Part shown: piece by piece, positions 1 through 6,189 of the stretch
How the letters are laid out: each line of letters begins with the position of its first letter
Numbering within the stretch: position 1 is the stretch's first letter
Origin: Chitinophagales bacterium
GTDB lineage: Bacteria; Bacteroidota; Bacteroidia; Chitinophagales; UBA2359
Length of the DNA: 6,260 nt
Direction: 5' to 3'
NCBI GenBank assembly: GCA_020629335.1
Contig: JAHDDN010000324.1
Span: 1-6,260, forward strand
Program-made: the position numbers and the translations under genes
Notes under the pieces: model-generated
Databases searched by the model: none
What the model saw: the letters and a program-made list of their open reading frames with translations, nothing else
What the model was told of the DNA's origin: nothing

Positions 1-45
1 TATAAAAAGAAAAGTGAGTAGCAAGGTAAAAACCTGCTACTCACT
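1..45 (-). terminator. Strong intrinsic terminator of the leftward 55-aa gene
   Basis: Positions 13-23 and 35-45 are perfect inverted arms of 11 bp. The stem gains two more G-C pairs (25-26 with 33-34) across a single bulged A at 24, leaving a small A-rich loop. Read leftward, the stem runs straight into a T-rich tail (complement of 1-12), the layout of a rho-independent terminator on the minus strand. On the plus strand the stem is followed by A's, so it should act in one direction only. It lies about 85 bases beyond the stop of the small leftward gene and is probably its transcript end. Confidence 0.8.
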
Positions 46-129
46 AAAAATCCTTGAAAAAAGTCGAAAAATTCTACTGTCTATATAATAAAAACCTACA
101 GTGTGTTTTGTGTGTTTAAAATGTATTAG

Positions 130-297
130 TTAATCCGTTTGCCATTGAGACATGTGAACTCTTACTACGATAATAAGGATCGTAAATATTAGTGCAAATA
201 AGAAAGCGATTTCGCTATAGTTGAAATAAATGACACCATTTGCTACTAATAAATAAGGACCAATAAAGAGTGCATAAAATCGTTGTAAGTAACTCAT
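130..297 (-). CDS. Small two-helix membrane protein, 55 aa, unknown function
   Basis: This short leftward reading frame begins MSYLQRFYALF and ends SQWQTD. I do not recognise the family. About residues 8-25 and 31-47 are strongly hydrophobic, separated by a short polar turn (NYSE), so the product should be a two-helix inner-membrane hairpin; Arg46 and a polar tail follow the second helix. The start is well bounded: an in-frame TAA lies 9 bases upstream of the ATG, leaving no room for extension. The leader before the ATG is A-rich without a clear Shine-Dalgarno, as is usual in Bacteroidota. Support for a real gene is the coherent membrane-protein composition, the tight start, and a good terminator downstream in the same direction. 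A 12-bp inverted repeat lies 35-71 bases upstream. It could still be a chance frame, since no homologue was checked. Confidence 0.6.
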   Translation of the reverse strand: MSYLQRFYALFIGPYLLVANGVIYFNYSEIAFLFALIFTILIIVVRVHMSQWQTD

Positions 298-331
298 GTT
301 TCTTTAGTTTTTTGAAGACATTTTAAGTATG

Positions 332-368
332 ATATGTAGCTTTGTTTATGGAGTGAAAAGCTACATAT
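332..368. promoter_or_regulatory. Perfect 12-bp inverted repeat, operator or leader hairpin
   Basis: The arms ATATGTAGCTTT (332-343) and AAAGCTACATAT (357-368) are exact reverse complements around a 13-base spacer. The element lies 35-71 bases upstream of the leftward 55-aa gene, and its right arm overlaps a rightward -7 match at 366-373. No T-run follows directly on either strand, so it is a poor terminator. An operator for a dimeric regulator, or a 5' leader hairpin of the leftward gene, fits better. No regulator gene is visible nearby. Confidence 0.5.
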
Positions 369-373
369 ATTTG
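341..373 (+). promoter_or_regulatory. Candidate rightward Bacteroidota promoter
   Basis: TATATTTG at 366-373 is an exact match to the Bacteroidota -7 consensus TAnnTTTG, and a TTTG that could be the -33 element lies at 341-344, 21 bases upstream, close to the usual spacing of about 19. A start near 380 is expected. No coding region follows for more than 350 bases, so it would drive either a long leader of the hydroxylase gene or a short noncoding RNA ending at the T-tract near 541. Such matches also arise by chance in AT-rich DNA. Confidence 0.35.
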
Positions 374-501
374 TTTATCGTTTGTATGCTATAGATGGCA
401 AATAATGTGCCATTCAATGATTGAAAGTTAGTTTGGTTTATTTTCTATACTTAGGAAATGATTTAAAAAGAGCCTATTAATTGTTTGAATATGATTGAGT
501 T

Positions 502-541
502 ATGAAAATGTTTTTCATCCATTATTTTTTTTGTTTTTTTT
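502..541 (+). terminator. AT-rich hairpin with long T-tract, possible terminator
   Basis: Positions 502-508 and 512-518 pair perfectly (7 bp, three-base loop). They are followed after five bases by a T-tract at 524-541, eight T's, a G and eight more T's with little else. This resembles a rightward intrinsic terminator, but the stem has only one G-C pair and the T-run does not begin at its foot, so termination strength is doubtful. No rightward gene precedes it in the window. Confidence 0.3.
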
Positions 542-686
542 GAAGCGTAATTATAGCAGGCTTTTAACAAGTGTACTTATTTTGGCTTAGCGATGGAAGT
601 AGTATGTGGCGTGAATGGGACAAATATGCCTTCGGCGAGTGATAAATGTATTATGATAAAAATTTGTTTTCCGTCTTTGGAATAAT

Positions 687-724
687 GGTATTCAACCGAA
701 TACCGTCTGGATTTGTTAAATTTG
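687..724 (+). promoter_or_regulatory. Palindrome plus -7 element upstream of the hydroxylase
   Basis: GGTATTC (687-693) and GAATACC (698-704) form a perfect 7-bp inverted repeat around AACC. TAAATTTG at 717-724 matches the Bacteroidota -7 consensus TAnnTTTG exactly and would give a start near 731, about 15 bases before the ATG at 746. There is no TTTG at the expected -33 position (about 694-697); the palindrome's centre sits there instead. This arrangement suggests an activator-dependent promoter or an operator, but that is inference from position alone. Confidence 0.4.
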
Positions 725-745
725 CAATACACGAACACGATGCAC

Positions 746-1741
746 ATGAAGTATTTAGAAGTATTTATTAATGGTTATAAGGGCTATGCTAATTATTTTT
801 GGCAGGAAATTACCAACCCCAATTTGCACAATTATTTTTATTGGCTGTTGGCGGTATCGGCTTTTTTCTTTTTGTTAGAATGGATAGCGCCTTGGCGAAA
901 AGAGCAGGCGAAGTTTAGACAAGATTTTTGGTTGGACTTCTTTTATATGTTTTTTAATTTCTTCCTTTTTTCTTTGATCATTTATAATGCGGCTTCTGAT
1001 GTAGGAGTACAACTGTTCAAGGATTTCTTAGCGCTATTTGGAATTAGTAATTTAGTGGCCCTAAAAGTGCAGACATGGCCTTTATGGACGCATTTGCTTT
1101 TAGGCTTTGTGGTGCGAGATTTTGTGCAATGGTGGATACATCGTTTATTGCATTATTCGGATCGTTTGTGGGAGTTTCATAAGGTGCATCACTCAGTGGA
1201 GGAAATGGGATTTGCGGCGCATTTGCGTTATCACTGGATGGAGAATGTGGTGTATCGGACATTGGAGTATATTCCATTGGCGATAATTGGTATTGGGTTG
1301 AATGATTTCTTTATCATCCATATTTTTACATTAGCGGTGGGGCATTATAATCATTCTAATATCACAGTAGATAAGCGAATTACGGCGGCTGTATTAGGCG
1401 GCCTGATTGGTTTGTTTGTGATTAGTCAAGTGAATTGGGTTTGGTATCAAGAGGCTGGTTTGGTATTGGGTATTGCTTTATTGTGTGCGCCTGTATTGGG
1501 GCCTATAATGAAGTATTTATTCAATAGTCCAGAGATGCATATTTGGCATCACTCTTATGAATTGCCAGAAGATAGACGTAATGGAATTAATTTTGGATTA
1601 ACTTTGGCTATTTGGGACTATATTTTTGGTACCGCTTATATTCCGCATAATGGCCGTGATATACGTTTAGGCTTTCCAGGAATAGAAGAATATCCGCATG
1701 ATTTTGTGCATCAGCAGATGCATGGGATTGTAAAAAAGTAA
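746..1741 (+). CDS. Sterol desaturase / fatty acid hydroxylase superfamily protein, membrane di-iron enzyme
   Basis: This 331-residue integral membrane protein carries the histidine clusters of the superfamily. They are HRLLH (His132, His136), HKVHH (His145, 148, 149), HYNHSN (His200, 203) and MHIWHH (His265, 268, 269), expected to hold two irons at the cytoplasmic face for O2-dependent hydroxylation or desaturation of a lipid. Hydrophobic segments lie near 30-46, 61-81, 113-129, 173-199, 212-233 and 238-254. The substrate (fatty acid, sterol, ether lipid or carotenoid) cannot be read from the sequence. Between HYNHSN and MHIWHH lie about 55 residues including the last two hydrophobic segments; many relatives have only about 20 there. 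The ATG at 746 is chosen because the protein reads MKYLEVF from there and a -7 element ends at 724. ATG at 740 and TTG at 713 are alternatives. The gene is single, and convergent with the next. Its sense strand is G-rich (22 G, 8 C in 1201-1260). Confidence 0.93.
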   Translation: MKYLEVFINGYKGYANYFWQEITNPNLHNYFYWLLAVSAFFFLLEWIAPWRKEQAKFRQDFWLDFFYMFFNFFLFSLIIYNAASDVGVQLFKDFLALFGISNLVALKVQTWPLWTHLLLGFVVRDFVQWWIHRLLHYSDRLWEFHKVHHSVEEMGFAAHLRYHWMENVVYRTLEYIPLAIIGIGLNDFFIIHIFTLAVGHYNHSNITVDKRITAAVLGGLIGLFVISQVNWVWYQEAGLVLGIALLCAPVLGPIMKYLFNSPEMHIWHHSYELPEDRRNGINFGLTLAIWDYIFGTAYIPHNGRDIRLGFPGIEEYPHDFVHQQMHGIVKK

Positions 1742-1746
1742 TGGTT

Positions 1747-1760
1747 TGGAGCTTACTCCA
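1747..1760. terminator. Short hairpin at the convergent junction, possible weak bidirectional terminator
   Basis: TGGAG (1747-1751) and CTCCA (1756-1760) pair perfectly around a four-base loop. The element lies exactly between the two convergent genes and covers the stop codon of the leftward one. Five pairs with no T-run on either side is weak for an intrinsic terminator. It is noted because it is the only symmetrical structure in the 11-base gap, where both transcripts would have to end or overlap. Confidence 0.25.
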
Positions 1761-4700
1761 TATTAAGTAAATAGTCCCAATGCTTTTTAATAGACATAGA
1801 CTCCAGTCGTTTGAAGTCAGTTTTAAAGACATCGAAGGTCGGTTTGAGCTTATTTTTTTTAGCATAAATACCCTTCATGCCCACATACCAATCGAAGGCA
1901 TTGGGATTGCCGTATTTTTGGTAACCAAATTGAAATAAATAGGCGCTCCCTTTACGCTTTCGGTGTATAATTTTTTTCTTTTTGATCAAGACGATAGTGT
2001 CGGGTAGCTCATTCATTTCGTATAAATGGCGCATGGCCTCACTAGCCGCAAAGGTCTCTTGTGTTTTCACAAAGTCAGGAAAATGCTTCGTTTTTTGATA
2101 GTGAGCCAATGTGTCCCACAAATAAATTCGATAAAGCGGATGATCAGCCAAAGACATTAGACTGGCCCATTCAGGGACTTCTTCATTTTCTAATAAGTGC
2201 GCATTAGCTTTATATCGTCTATATGCTGGATGTTTGATTTGACCTAATTCTTTTAGCAGGTCATGCAGCTCAGGTTTCGGATCTAAGGAGGCTAAAAGAG
2301 GAGTGATATAATCCAGTCGAGTGCTAACTTCCTCTAATTTTTCCAAATCGAAACGGTGTTCTTCATAAAGCGCAGCATCCGCTTTAGCGGTTTCCAATAA
2401 GGCCTTTTCATTAGCCTTTAAGAAAGCATCCTCAATGACATTTGCCTCATGTGCTTGGCTTAATAACAAACAAATATTGCCACGATAAACCTCGTATTCC
2501 AATAAATCACAAAGCTCAGGTAGTAGATATTTAACATGCTCTATGGAGTCGTAAACAAAAGGATAAAAGACGGCATTCGCTTGTTTACTTTCTATGCCTT
2601 CTAAAGGCGTTTTTTGAAAGAGTAATTCCTTGAAGGTTTCCGTAGAATAAATACTCGAAGTTTCAGCCAATACATAAAGTGCATTTAAGCGATTATTATC
2701 ATTCGGTAAACGCTCGTAATTCCTTTTGATAAAATCTACCGTATTGCTATCATTGACCGCCGCTAATACATCAATTAAATGGCCTTTGATATTATATTGA
2801 TCCTTATCATCGGGAAGAGGTAGGCTAATCGCTTGATAAATATCAGCTAAATCTCCTTTATCAAATTCGTAATAAGGAATAGCTCTTTTGGCCTTATTTC
2901 TAATGGTGGTATCATTGGTATAAATATCGCTTAATAGAAGTTTATTCTTATCGGTGAAAAGATTTTTGTCATTATTAGGTGAAGTGATTTCAAAGGAATC
3001 AAAGAAGGTATTAATCCACTCTTTATCTAATTCTTCTTCTATTGCATAAACAGCCAAAGTAACTAAGTACTCATTGTGAATCCAATATTGAATCTTTTGT
3101 AAGTTGCTACAGGATTCACACTGAATTAATAGCTCCAATCCTTTGCTATCGCCCTTCTCAATCATGCGCTCACTCAATAAACTATCCTGATAAGTAATCG
3201 CTTCTGTTTTTAACTCAATAAAAAGCGAATCAATATTATCAATCTCATAATAAGGCGATACTTCTGCAAACTCTATAAAATAAAGGATGCCACTATTGCG
3301 ATCTAAATTATTAAATAAATGTGTTTTATCTACACTAATACCCGCATCAAAGCTCTCTGTAATATTTTCTTTAGGAAGCGAAGGCACTTCCACTTCAAAG
3401 CCCAGGTCTTCATTGGTATATCGCTTTAATGTAGGTTCCACTAAAGGTAGGAGTTTCAAGGAATCAAAAAACTTATCGACATTCTTATCTTCCGAAGCCA
3501 ATTTAGGTAGCTCCACCATTTGTAAATAAGTCCGATTGCCCCTCAATACCTGTCTGACTTTCAATATTGCTCCTTCCCCATAATCAATCACATATTCCAT
3601 CGCTGGATAGCTCTGAAAAAGAATTTCTTTCTTAGCCACTAATTTTCCATTGAGGGTGTACAACATATCATCAATCGACTGATTAAAATAGCGCTTAAGA
3701 TCATCAATCACTTTTCCATTGGGTAGATTGTTGTAGCGCATTAAATAAGATATGCCTTCCTTAGAATCCACAAAATGATGCAAATGCAAAATCAAACTAT
3801 CAGAATTTTCCTGAATAGGAATAGACTGATTTTGGAGCTTAGGCTCATCAGGGAAATACAATTCAAAGCCACCTTCTTCAGATAGCAAATTATACCCACT
3901 ATAAGAAGGCAAAGCTCTCAATTCAAAAGAACTAAAAAAACGCTCTGCATCCAAGTCAAATAAATTAGCTCTACTATCCGCACTCACAAAATTCAGATAA
4001 CTAATATTCCCTCTTAAAATCATCTGCACCCTCGAATAATTATCATTGTGCGGATTATACAATAAGACCTCTCTTGCAGGCAAGTTTTTAATCGTCTTTT
4101 TTCTACTTTTAATAATCTTCATTCGCTTAGAAGCCGCCCAATCCTTAGCAGAGCGATCAATAAATTTCTCCTTATTAGCAGGCAGTGTATGTTGATGATA
4201 AATCGTGCTCGTCGTAAAATAAGCCAAGCCCGTTCCTAAATCCAAAGCCACATTCACACCTTGTCCCAGATCAATCTTATTCGCTTGTTCATAAGAGAGG
4301 GGTTGATTCGGCATTTCAATACTATAAGCAGTCCCCGAATTTTCAAACTCATGCCAATTAACCTTATTCGCTTTGATCTCAAATTCATCCGCTTTACCAG
4401 TAAATTGGCAAGCGACTTTATTCAGCTCATAACCCTCTTTTCTAAGCAAGCTTATCAAGCCTTCCTCTCCAGGCAAATGCAATGCCCCCACCGCAATAAA
4501 GCTAGATTGGGCTTGAATCCCATTATCAATAGATTCCAACATTTGATAATTACGAGTGATCATAATCGCTTGTCCGACCGTATCCGTACGTTCCTCGCTC
4601 GTATATAAATCATGTATTTTTTCAATATCCCCCGCTAAATATAAGCTAATCAACTCCTTAAAATAACGATCATTATCTGCCACAAAATTCGCTTCCTGAT

Positions 4701-5298
4701 TCACCTTGCTCATCAATATTTTCTTCTGATAAGCCGCATCATTAAAGCGCAAAAAATCTAATTGATCAGAAGTTTTTTCCAATCCCAAAACAGACTTTCC
4801 CAATTTACGAGCCATATAATAAAGGTGGGCATCCAAAAATACTTTCCGATCATTCTGCAAATCAATATCAATCCCAATCAAATCATTCATTCGTCGAATA
4901 TCCTTGTTTTTTACCTCCAACAAACTCACTTGTAATTGCTCTTGCAATCTCGCATCTAATGCCCGCAATTCTTTCTCAGACAATAATTTCTGCACCCAAA
5001 AACTTGTATCCTCCCGACTATACTCCGCAAAAATATTCTTCAATAAAGAATCAGGATGCACCTCCATCGCAAAAGCCTCACAGCCCTCCAATAGGGAATA
5101 CAAAGAATCAGGCAAGTCAAAAGCCCGTTCATCTCGCACATGCATAGTTCCAAACAAATAAGAAGGCGCCTTCAGTCCATTACCCGAAATCTCCCATAAC
5201 AAGGCATAGTCCTCCTTATCAGTCACCTGTGCCATTCCCTCCAAGGAATATCCAAGCATCCATAAAAAAGAAAAAATAGTCAGTAGTAATACTCTCAT
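1753..5298 (-). CDS. Large secreted TraB/GumN (Tiki-like) protein with three tandem domains and a helical C-terminal region
   Basis: The product has 1181 residues. Residues 1-23 form a signal peptide (hydrophobic core LLLTIFSFLWMLG, cut after GMA), so it is exported. Residues about 33-297 are a TraB/GumN domain. Seen there are GTMH (50-53), the acidic FAMEV (Glu79), GLEKTSDQ (172-179), TRN (248-250) and GALHLPGEEG (271-280). The paired GxxH motifs and the glutamate are the family's likely metal-binding and active residues; Tiki relatives are metalloproteases, but most bacterial members have no proven activity. Residues about 315-771 hold three copies of a 155-residue domain. Residues about 785-1090 are mostly helical and look HEAT-like. 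The tail has a basic run (KKKKIIHRKRKG, 1106-1117). TraB/GumN proteins are commonly only about 300 residues, so some 880 residues are extra. I see no clear type IX secretion C-terminal domain. The frame is intact over its length, and the ATG at 5298 puts the signal peptide at the very start. It is transcribed alone. Confidence 0.92.
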   Translation of the reverse strand: MRVLLLTIFSFLWMLGYSLEGMAQVTDKEDYALLWEISGNGLKAPSYLFGTMHVRDERAFDLPDSLYSLLEGCEAFAMEVHPDSLLKNIFAEYSREDTSFWVQKLLSEKELRALDARLQEQLQVSLLEVKNKDIRRMNDLIGIDIDLQNDRKVFLDAHLYYMARKLGKSVLGLEKTSDQLDFLRFNDAAYQKKILMSKVNQEANFVADNDRYFKELISLYLAGDIEKIHDLYTSEERTDTVGQAIMITRNYQMLESIDNGIQAQSSFIAVGALHLPGEEGLISLLRKEGYELNKVACQFTGKADEFEIKANKVNWHEFENSGTAYSIEMPNQPLSYEQANKIDLGQGVNVALDLGTGLAYFTTSTIYHQHTLPANKEKFIDRSAKDWAASKRMKIIKSRKKTIKNLPAREVLLYNPHNDNYSRVQMILRGNISYLNFVSADSRANLFDLDAERFFSSFELRALPSYSGYNLLSEEGGFELYFPDEPKLQNQSIPIQENSDSLILHLHHFVDSKEGISYLMRYNNLPNGKVIDDLKRYFNQSIDDMLYTLNGKLVAKKEILFQSYPAMEYVIDYGEGAILKVRQVLRGNRTYLQMVELPKLASEDKNVDKFFDSLKLLPLVEPTLKRYTNEDLGFEVEVPSLPKENITESFDAGISVDKTHLFNNLDRNSGILYFIEFAEVSPYYEIDNIDSLFIELKTEAITYQDSLLSERMIEKGDSKGLELLIQCESCSNLQKIQYWIHNEYLVTLAVYAIEEELDKEWINTFFDSFEITSPNNDKNLFTDKNKLLLSDIYTNDTTIRNKAKRAIPYYEFDKGDLADIYQAISLPLPDDKDQYNIKGHLIDVLAAVNDSNTVDFIKRNYERLPNDNNRLNALYVLAETSSIYSTETFKELLFQKTPLEGIESKQANAVFYPFVYDSIEHVKYLLPELCDLLEYEVYRGNICLLLSQAHEANVIEDAFLKANEKALLETAKADAALYEEHRFDLEKLEEVSTRLDYITPLLASLDPKPELHDLLKELGQIKHPAYRRYKANAHLLENEEVPEWASLMSLADHPLYRIYLWDTLAHYQKTKHFPDFVKTQETFAASEAMRHLYEMNELPDTIVLIKKKKIIHRKRKGSAYLFQFGYQKYGNPNAFDWYVGMKGIYAKKNKLKPTFDVFKTDFKRLESMSIKKHWDYLLNME
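2986..4356 (-). repeat. Three tandem copies of a ~155-residue domain inside the TraB/GumN protein
   Basis: Residues about 315-460, 463-616 and 625-771 align in order by three motifs. A beta-strand motif ending in Pro comes first: AYSIEMP (324-330), GFELYFP (477-483), GFEVEVP (633-639). Then a strand-turn-strand: VQMILRGNISYL, VRQVLRGNRTYL, IQYWIHNEYLVT. Each copy closes with FFSSFEL (454-460), FFDSLKL (610-616) or FFDSFEI (765-771). Spacing between equivalent motifs is 153-157 residues. The third copy lost the LRGN turn and carries a CxxC (Cys727, Cys730). The opening motif resembles the GF-x-V-x-FP strand found in several exported bacterial domains. I cannot name a family, and divergence is high, so the duplications are old. 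Confidence 0.75.
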
Positions 5299-5338
5299 CC
5301 AACAACAATCTAAGGTATTTTAGGAGATAAAAGAATAT

Positions 5339-5369
5339 CAAAGTACAAAATGTCTTTCATCTCACCAAA
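5339..5369 (-). promoter_or_regulatory. Candidate promoter of the large TraB/GumN gene
   Basis: Read leftward, a TTTG (complement of 5366-5369) is followed after exactly 19 bases by GTACTTTG (complement of 5339-5346), which keeps the TTTG half of the Bacteroidota -7 consensus TAnnTTTG but misses its first two bases (6 of 8). A start near 5333 would give a leader of about 35 bases. The spacing and position are right; the imperfect -7 keeps confidence moderate. Confidence 0.4.
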
Positions 5370-5380
5370 TTTCCATCTTT

Positions 5381-5448
5381 TTTGGGCGTGCCCATGCGCT
5401 CGAAGTGTGAAGTGCGCAGCACGAGCAAAATCATTATGCATTCATCAT
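5381..5448. repeat. GC-rich intergenic repeat, copy 1
   Basis: This is the first of two direct copies with a period of 85 bases. The core, 5386-5429, matches 5471-5514 at 41 of 44 positions; weaker similarity extends to 5381-5448 (59 of 68). The core is about 61% GC in a clearly AT-rich intergenic region. It begins with the palindrome GGGCGTGCCC (5384-5393) and ends in CACGAGC, which can pair with the upstream GCTCG as a hairpin. It lies in the divergent gap upstream of the large leftward gene, just outside its candidate promoter. It has the look of a dispersed palindromic extragenic element. Confidence 0.75.
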
Positions 5449-5465
5449 TATTCATTTATCATTAA

Positions 5466-5533
5466 TTTGTGCGTGCCCATGCGCTCGTAGTGCGAAGTGC
5501 GTAGCACGAGCAAATTCATGACGTATTCATAAT
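5466..5533. repeat. GC-rich intergenic repeat, copy 2
   Basis: This is the second direct copy (core 5471-5514). It differs from copy 1 at three core positions. Its hairpin potential is better: GCTC (5483-5486) and GTGC (5490-5493) pair with GCAC (5504-5507) and GAGC (5508-5511), with a three-base bulge and a ten-base loop. It has lost the first G's of the opening palindrome. The copies are separated by an AT-rich spacer with degenerate ATTCAT/CATTA repetition. Its end is about 60 bases before the rightward beta-barrel gene. Confidence 0.75.
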
Positions 5534-5592
5534 ATCTGAAAAAATCATCCGTTAAGAAACTATCTCTTTATTCTAAACCCTAAATAAACCCC

Positions 5593-6189
5593 ATGAAACA
5601 ATTAATGATTTTAATGGCTTTTGTAGTCTTTACATCAGCCCAGGCCCAAGACGGGATAGCACTTAATTTTAATTCTGTAGGCGCAGGAAAGAACTTATCC
5701 GTGAGCTACCAAAAAGATTTTACCGATAAACTCAATGCTGGGCTTGGTATAAAATATCACCTCAATCAAGCCCCCCAATTTAATGGTGGCCAAACTTACA
5801 AAAACAATATGCGAGCCGAAGGCCTACAGCATCTGGGCCTTGTCGCCAATATCAGCTATAGTATCAAACCAAAGTCATGGAAGCTTAACCCTATGATACA
5901 ACATAGGGTAGAGTTCGCCAGAGCAGGTGCTAAATATTTACTGCCTACTAATGAGGATAATGGAAATCTTCCCTATTTTCGAACTATTACGAAAGCTCCT
6001 TACTACACACTAGAAGAAACCATCGGCGTCAAATTAGAAAGCCCAATTGTTGGCAATTATTATTTGAATGTAGCTGGTGGGGGAGGTATTGCTATGATGT
6101 GGGGATTTCGTTATCGGGATGAGCGTATATTCGAGTTTACGCATTACTTATCTATCGGTTTAGCATATAAGTTTGGTAAGGAGTTTTAA
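5593..6189 (+). CDS. Secreted protein, probable small outer-membrane beta-barrel, 198 aa
   Basis: The protein starts with a clear signal peptide (MKQLMILMAFVVFTSAQA, cut before Gln19). The rest is dominated by alternating polar/hydrophobic stretches typical of transmembrane beta-strands, such as IALNFNSVG, LSVSYQKDF, LNAGLGIKYHL, LGLVANISYSI, YYLNVAGGGGIA and LSIGLAYKFG. It ends in Phe, as outer-membrane barrels usually do for BAM recognition. The length suits a barrel of about eight strands. I do not recognise a specific family and see no catalytic motif; a porin-like, adhesive or structural role is possible. The ATG at 5593 gives the signal peptide directly and has an A-rich leader (AAATAAA) instead of a Shine-Dalgarno. 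No consensus promoter is obvious upstream. The gene is divergent from the large TraB/GumN gene and ends 71 bases before the window edge. Its early part is C-rich (17 C, 9 G in 5761-5820), unlike the G-rich hydroxylase gene. Confidence 0.82.
   Translation: MKQLMILMAFVVFTSAQAQDGIALNFNSVGAGKNLSVSYQKDFTDKLNAGLGIKYHLNQAPQFNGGQTYKNNMRAEGLQHLGLVANISYSIKPKSWKLNPMIQHRVEFARAGAKYLLPTNEDNGNLPYFRTITKAPYYTLEETIGVKLESPIVGNYYLNVAGGGGIAMMWGFRYRDERIFEFTHYLSIGLAYKFGKEF

Larger units (their letters stand above)
298..745. other. 448-base AT-rich gap between divergent genes, no convincing CDS
   Basis: I read both strands here and found only short frames (13-30 codons) with no protein-like features. The stretch is rich in possible signals instead: a 12-bp inverted repeat (332-368), a Bacteroidota-type promoter match (341-373), two short palindromes (395-413, 413-425), an AT-rich hairpin with a T-tract (502-541), and a 7-bp palindrome just before a -7 element (687-724). 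It separates the leftward small membrane gene from the rightward hydroxylase, so it must hold the control regions of both. Confidence 0.6.

Noticed and set aside
76..101. ACTGT...ACAGT inverted repeat downstream of the small membrane gene
   Set aside because: Five-base arms 16 bases apart in AT-rich DNA are expected by chance; the terminator at 1-45 is far stronger.
593..685. A 30-codon rightward frame (MEVVCGVNG...) upstream of the hydroxylase
   Set aside because: No recognisable feature, no leader-peptide pattern such as residue runs, and no attenuator after it. Length is within chance expectation.
713..745. TTG start at 713 adding 11 residues to the hydroxylase
   Set aside because: The added residues (MLNLQYTNTMH) have no family-like character and the segment overlaps the TAAATTTG promoter element; two ATGs at 740 and 746 are better starts.
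1044..1277. 77-codon leftward frame antisense to the hydroxylase
   Set aside because: It lies opposite the conserved histidine-motif region of a clear gene; its Pro/Ser/Asn-rich product is a by-product of the sense codons.
4904..5161. Rightward frames opposite the TraB/GumN domain (also 4261-4608 and 3287-3529)
   Set aside because: They are antisense to a protein with conserved motifs, with no signal peptide, motif or start context of their own.
5381..5533. CRISPR array interpretation of the two 44-bp repeats
   Set aside because: Only two copies, a 41-base low-complexity AT-rich spacer, repeat similarity running on into the flank, and no cas genes in the window.
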